Shown piece after piece: positions 5,717-7,959 of a DNA stretch of 7,959 bases (position 1 is its first letter; every line of letters begins with the position of its first letter). The stretch comes from Smithellaceae bacterium. Lineage in GTDB: Bacteria; Desulfobacterota; Syntrophia; Syntrophales; Smithellaceae. A model generated the notes under the pieces. The model saw only the letters and a program-made list of their open reading frames with translations, was not told where the DNA came from and made no database searches. The stretch spans positions 1-7,959 of the forward strand of contig JAQVLL010000076.1 of the NCBI GenBank assembly GCA_028704195.1. The letters are read 5' to 3'. Both the position numbers and the translations under genes were made by a program.

Positions 5717-6505
5717 GTGAACCTTTTTGATAAAGACATTCTTCTCACGGATCTGGGAAATTCCCGCTTTTCCGGTGTGGTTTCGGATAACTGGTCAGTA
5801 AACGGAAACCCTAACGGGGGATACCTTATGGCAATGATCGCCGATGCAATGCTCCGGAGCAGCGATAAGAAAAATACCCCCCTGGTTACAGCCAATTATC
5901 TTTCCCGCTGTGTTCCCGGTGAAGTGGAGATCCAGATTTCAGAAATCGCCCGTTCCCGACAGTTTACCCGTTTTGAGGCAAGAGTATTCCAAAATAGAAA
6001 GGAAAAAATAAGGGCTCTCGGCACATTCGCGTCAGATAATACCAGGTGTAACGTTGAACGGTATGAAAAAACACCCCCGGAGCTTGCGACGGTTGAAAAA
6101 TGCGTCCAGATCCCTCTTATGCCCAAATATACCCTTTTTCATAACCTCGATCTGAGGCTTGACTCTGGCTGCGCAGGCTGGATGCTCGGAAATCTCACCG
6201 ATGTATCGCAGAATAAGGGCTATTTCAGCTTCTCCGACGGCCGTCACATAGATCTTCTCTCCCTTTTTCTGATCATCGATGCCATGCCTCCAGCGGCACT
6301 GGCTACCCAGGGTATGAACGCGTGGGTTCCTACAATTGAGCTTTCCGTGAACATCCGAAATCTACCGCAAACCAATCGGCTCAAGTGCATCCTTAGAACG
6401 CATTTCATTACCTGCGGGCTTCTGGAGGCTGATGGAGAAGTATGGGATGAAAAAGGAAACCTGGCGGCCATTTCACGCCAGATTGCCCAGTTCAAAACGG
6501 GGTAA
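5717..6505 (+). CDS. Double-hotdog acyl-CoA thioesterase family protein
   Basis: This 262-aa protein looks like a TesB-like thioesterase with two fused hotdog domains; the expected reaction is acyl-CoA hydrolysis to free acid and CoA. The N-terminal hotdog includes W26SVNGNPNGGYLMAMIADAM, a strong signature of this family. The C-terminal hotdog includes HIDLLSLFLIIDAMPPAAL (177-195), WVPTIELSVNIR (203-214) and the final strand AAISRQIAQFK (250-260). There is no signal peptide. The start is a GTG at 5717 with GGAGG (5700-5704) 12 nt upstream, slightly long. The next in-frame ATG would remove the conserved W-x-VNGNPNGGY motif, so GTG is preferred. The gap to the crotonase gene is 35 nt, so it is probably the last gene of the marR operon. 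It may release the pathway's product or prevent CoA trapping. The exact acyl chain is unknown. Confidence 0.87.
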   Translation: MNLFDKDILLTDLGNSRFSGVVSDNWSVNGNPNGGYLMAMIADAMLRSSDKKNTPLVTANYLSRCVPGEVEIQISEIARSRQFTRFEARVFQNRKEKIRALGTFASDNTRCNVERYEKTPPELATVEKCVQIPLMPKYTLFHNLDLRLDSGCAGWMLGNLTDVSQNKGYFSFSDGRHIDLLSLFLIIDAMPPAALATQGMNAWVPTIELSVNIRNLPQTNRLKCILRTHFITCGLLEADGEVWDEKGNLAAISRQIAQFKTG

Positions 6506-6592
6506 AACCCGGAAAATTCAAGGTCTTGGGCCTGAATAATCTGCCGCCTGCATATCCCTTTTCAACGGCAGCTTTTCTAATATCCATCCTTG

Positions 6593-6607
6593 ACCCTTAG
6601 GGTTTTT
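6593..6607 (+). terminator. Weak candidate terminator after the thioesterase gene
   Basis: ACCC-TTA-GGGT (6593-6603) forms a 4-bp stem whose last T begins a run of five T (6603-6607). The stem is short for an intrinsic terminator. A second hairpin, CTGCCG (6541-6546) with CGGCAG (6566-6571), precedes CTTTTC and could help. The operon may end here, or transcription may continue into the 116-aa gene. Confidence 0.3.
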
Positions 6608-6626
6608 CAGTGTAGGAGAAACAAAC

Positions 6627-6641
6627 ATGATCCGAAAATAA
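6627..6641 (+). other. Four-codon mini-ORF with a good ribosome binding site
   Basis: AGGAG (6614-6618) lies 8 nt before ATG ATC CGA AAA TAA, giving the peptide MIRK. It sits 75 nt upstream of the 116-aa gene. It could be a leader peptide or the leftover start of a lost gene; the sequence alone does not decide. Confidence 0.25.
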
Positions 6642-6715
6642 CGGGGCCGTTTTGCTTACCGTTTCCATTATTTTTAAGGGCATAAAAAACACGCCAAACG
6701 CAAAGGAGACAACTC

Positions 6716-7066
6716 ATGGACAACGCTAACGAGCCCCGAGTCACAAACATTAAAGTAAATCCCGACAACCTTTACAGGGAAGAAACGTTCACCGACCTGA
6801 CCTATGCTTCCATCCGGCGCCTCACGCCCGTCAAAATTGATGGTTCGGTTGACGAGATCCGGGAAATCTTTTTTACCGGGATGGCACAGCTTATGTCACC
6901 CAACGGACCAATTCCTGTTCAGTGCATCATTGAAGGAGCCAAAACGCTCAGCGAGGCGGTAGAAAAATTGCCGGATGCTATTGAAAAAACGGTTCAGGCG
7001 ATGATTGCCGAGGCCAAAGAAATGGAGAATAAGGAAGCGTCCCGGATCGTTATGCCCGGCCAATAA
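6716..7066 (+). CDS. Conserved small cytoplasmic protein of unknown function
   Basis: The gene encodes a 116-aa soluble protein with no signal peptide, membrane segment or cysteine motif (a single Cys, C70). The N-terminus contains NPDNLYREETFTDLTYASIRRLTPVK (15-40), and a central strand-rich part contains FFTGMAQLMSPNGPIPVQCII (52-72). A helix follows, TLSEAVEKLPDAIEKTVQAMIAEAKEME (77-104). I recall similar proteins in deltaproteobacterial genomes named only as cytoplasmic or hypothetical, so it is probably conserved; no function is assigned. AAGGAG (6703-6708) lies 7 nt before the ATG. It is 15 nt upstream of the NTF2-like gene, so the two are probably co-transcribed. They may or may not belong to the marR operon. 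Confidence 0.8.
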   Translation: MDNANEPRVTNIKVNPDNLYREETFTDLTYASIRRLTPVKIDGSVDEIREIFFTGMAQLMSPNGPIPVQCIIEGAKTLSEAVEKLPDAIEKTVQAMIAEAKEMENKEASRIVMPGQ

Positions 7067-7081
7067 ATCCGAGGTTTGATG

Positions 7082-7471
7082 ATGATTGAGAATACCATAG
7101 ACGCATGGCACAAATTGATCAAATCCAAAAGTGCAGCAGGCCTGGACGATATCCTGGCCGAGAATGTGGTCTTTCATTCCCCGGTGGTTCATACGCCGCA
7201 GGCAGGAAAACCCATCACCACATTATACCTGGCGGCTGCTCTGCACGTCTTCAACAACGACACTTTTAAATATCTACGGGAAGTCACTTCCGGAAATCAT
7301 GCGGTGCTGGAGTTTCAAACCGTCATCGACGGAATAACCGTCAATGGCGTGGACATGATCACATGGGGAGAAGACGGCAGAATTATTGATTTCAAGGTCA
7401 TGATCCGTCCGCTGAAAGCCATCAACCTGATCCACAAAATGATGGCGGATATGCTTCAAAAAATGAAATGA
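7082..7471 (+). CDS. NTF2/SnoaL-like domain protein
   Basis: This is a 129-aa single-domain protein of the cone-shaped alpha+beta barrel (NTF2/SnoaL) type. The opening helix WHKLIKSKSAAGLDDILAENVVFHSPVVHTP (9-39) is typical of the fold. It is followed by helix TLYLAAALHVF (47-57), strands KYLREVTSG and AVLEFQTVIDGITVNGVDMITWGEDGRIIDFKVMIRP, and a C-terminal helix ending in MADMLQKMK. Such proteins bind small hydrophobic molecules and include isomerases, hydrolases, cyclases and non-catalytic binders. The closest matches I remember are simply labelled nuclear transport factor 2 family. Three in-frame starts lie together (TTG 7076, ATG 7079, ATG 7082); GAGG at 7071-7074 is spaced best (7 nt) for 7082. 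The setting beside acyl-CoA enzymes suggests a hydrophobic acid or CoA ligand, but this is inference. Confidence 0.82.
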   Translation: MIENTIDAWHKLIKSKSAAGLDDILAENVVFHSPVVHTPQAGKPITTLYLAAALHVFNNDTFKYLREVTSGNHAVLEFQTVIDGITVNGVDMITWGEDGRIIDFKVMIRPLKAINLIHKMMADMLQKMK

Positions 7472-7584
7472 TCATCCCATCCATTTTCATCGGCATGGCC
7501 TTTCTCCATCTCCATCTTGAGAGAGCGTTTCACTTGGGTTCGAGGGATATCCATCGTCGCCATCATCACCGGGGCCAATGCCAT
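7456..7584 (-). CDS. Possible 42-aa small ORF, antisense to the inter-gene region
   Basis: On the minus strand an ATG at 7584-7582 opens 42 codons ending in TGA (7458-7456), overlapping the 3' end of the NTF2-like gene by 16 nt in the opposite direction. CAGGA lies about 8 nt before the ATG. The peptide begins MALAPVMMATMDIPRTQVKR and ends in a charged stretch finishing HFIF. The frame is also open for 19 codons upstream without an ATG. That could mean a decayed longer gene or chance. I recognise no family. Confidence 0.25.
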   Translation of the reverse strand: MALAPVMMATMDIPRTQVKRSLKMEMEKGHADENGWDDHFIF

Positions 7585-7652
7585 CAAAATTTCCTGATTT
7601 TTAAAATTGCAGGTGGACGGATCCCTTCCGACTAGTTAGTGTATAGAAAATC

Positions 7653-7959
7653 ATGACGACAGATAACCCCTTATACAGACAGCTTCAGATTCAGTTGGAT
7701 CGCTATCCGATTGGCTACCCCCCGACAAAAAGCGGCGTCGAAATTGAAATCCTCAAATATTTCTTTACCCCGCTGCAGGCAAAAGTTGCTTTGTGTCTGA
7801 CACTCCGTTCCATCCCCGTGGACAGAATCCGTAAAAACCTCACAAATCTGTTTCAAATTGAACTTCCTTCAGAAGAACTTGCTGTGGTGCTGGAAGAAAT
7901 GTTTATGAAGGGAGTCATCAGACGCTCGGACAGTAAAGGCAGAAAGCCGCGATACGGTA
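7653..7959 (+). CDS. N-terminal part of an unidentified protein, possibly a ferredoxin-type 4Fe-4S protein (cut by window edge)
   Basis: An open frame starts at ATG 7653, directly after an in-frame TAG (7644-7646), and runs off the right edge after 102 codons. The visible part begins with YRQLQIQLDRYPIGYPPTKS, followed by ILKYFFTPLQAKVALCLTL (33-51) and a helical region ending in ELAVVLEEMFMKGVIRR (75-91). This order, with a G-x-P-x-T-x-S-G-V-E segment, an FTP-x-x-A helix and then a short winged-helix-like unit, resembles what I recall at the front of some anaerobe 4Fe-4S proteins. No iron-sulfur cysteines are in view (one Cys, C48), so this is tentative. No clear Shine-Dalgarno site precedes the ATG. 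If correct, it could supply or accept electrons for the upstream molybdoenzyme. Confidence 0.6.
   Translation, partial: MTTDNPLYRQLQIQLDRYPIGYPPTKSGVEIEILKYFFTPLQAKVALCLTLRSIPVDRIRKNLTNLFQIELPSEELAVVLEEMFMKGVIRRSDSKGRKPRYG

Overview
The window (about 8 kb, moderate GC) looks like chromosomal DNA of an anaerobic, probably Desulfobacterota/Syntrophales-like bacterium. This placement is inferred from the gene mix: a cytoplasmic molybdopterin oxidoreductase, acyl-CoA enzymes, and a small conserved protein I associate with that group. No rRNA, tRNA or marker gene is present to confirm it.

Region 1 (1-620, minus strand) is a complete thiamine-salvage control unit. It has a TTGACA-N17-TAAAAG promoter, a TPP riboswitch aptamer, an 11-bp intrinsic terminator with a U-tract as expression platform, a strong ribosome binding site, and the N-terminal half of thiM (hydroxyethylthiazole kinase), which runs off the left edge. 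Diverging from it is a PfkB/ribokinase-family kinase (706-1629, plus strand) of unknown substrate.

Region 2 (1630-2136) has no gene. Its main content is a 170-bp, almost fully palindromic element (1747-1916) with 16-bp terminal inverted repeats matching at 14 positions. It looks like a MITE or other small non-autonomous repeat. Right of it lie spaced GGTAACA repeats, a short dyad and a candidate promoter for the next operon.

Region 3 (2137-6505, plus strand) is a compact operon. It encodes a MarR-family regulator, a 744-aa molybdopterin/[4Fe-4S] oxidoreductase whose start overlaps marR by 17 nt, a crotonase-family enoyl-CoA hydratase/isomerase, and a double-hotdog acyl-CoA thioesterase. The layout suggests a ligand-controlled pathway on CoA thioesters with a Mo/W redox or hydration step. 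The molybdoenzyme has no Cys or Sec where the metal ligand is expected, which is the most unusual point in the window.

Region 4 (6506-7959) holds a 210-nt spacer with a four-codon mini-ORF, a conserved 116-aa protein of unknown function, an NTF2/SnoaL-like protein, a doubtful 42-aa antisense ORF, and the start of a gene running off the right edge. That last gene may be the N-terminal winged-helix-like part of a ferredoxin-type protein.
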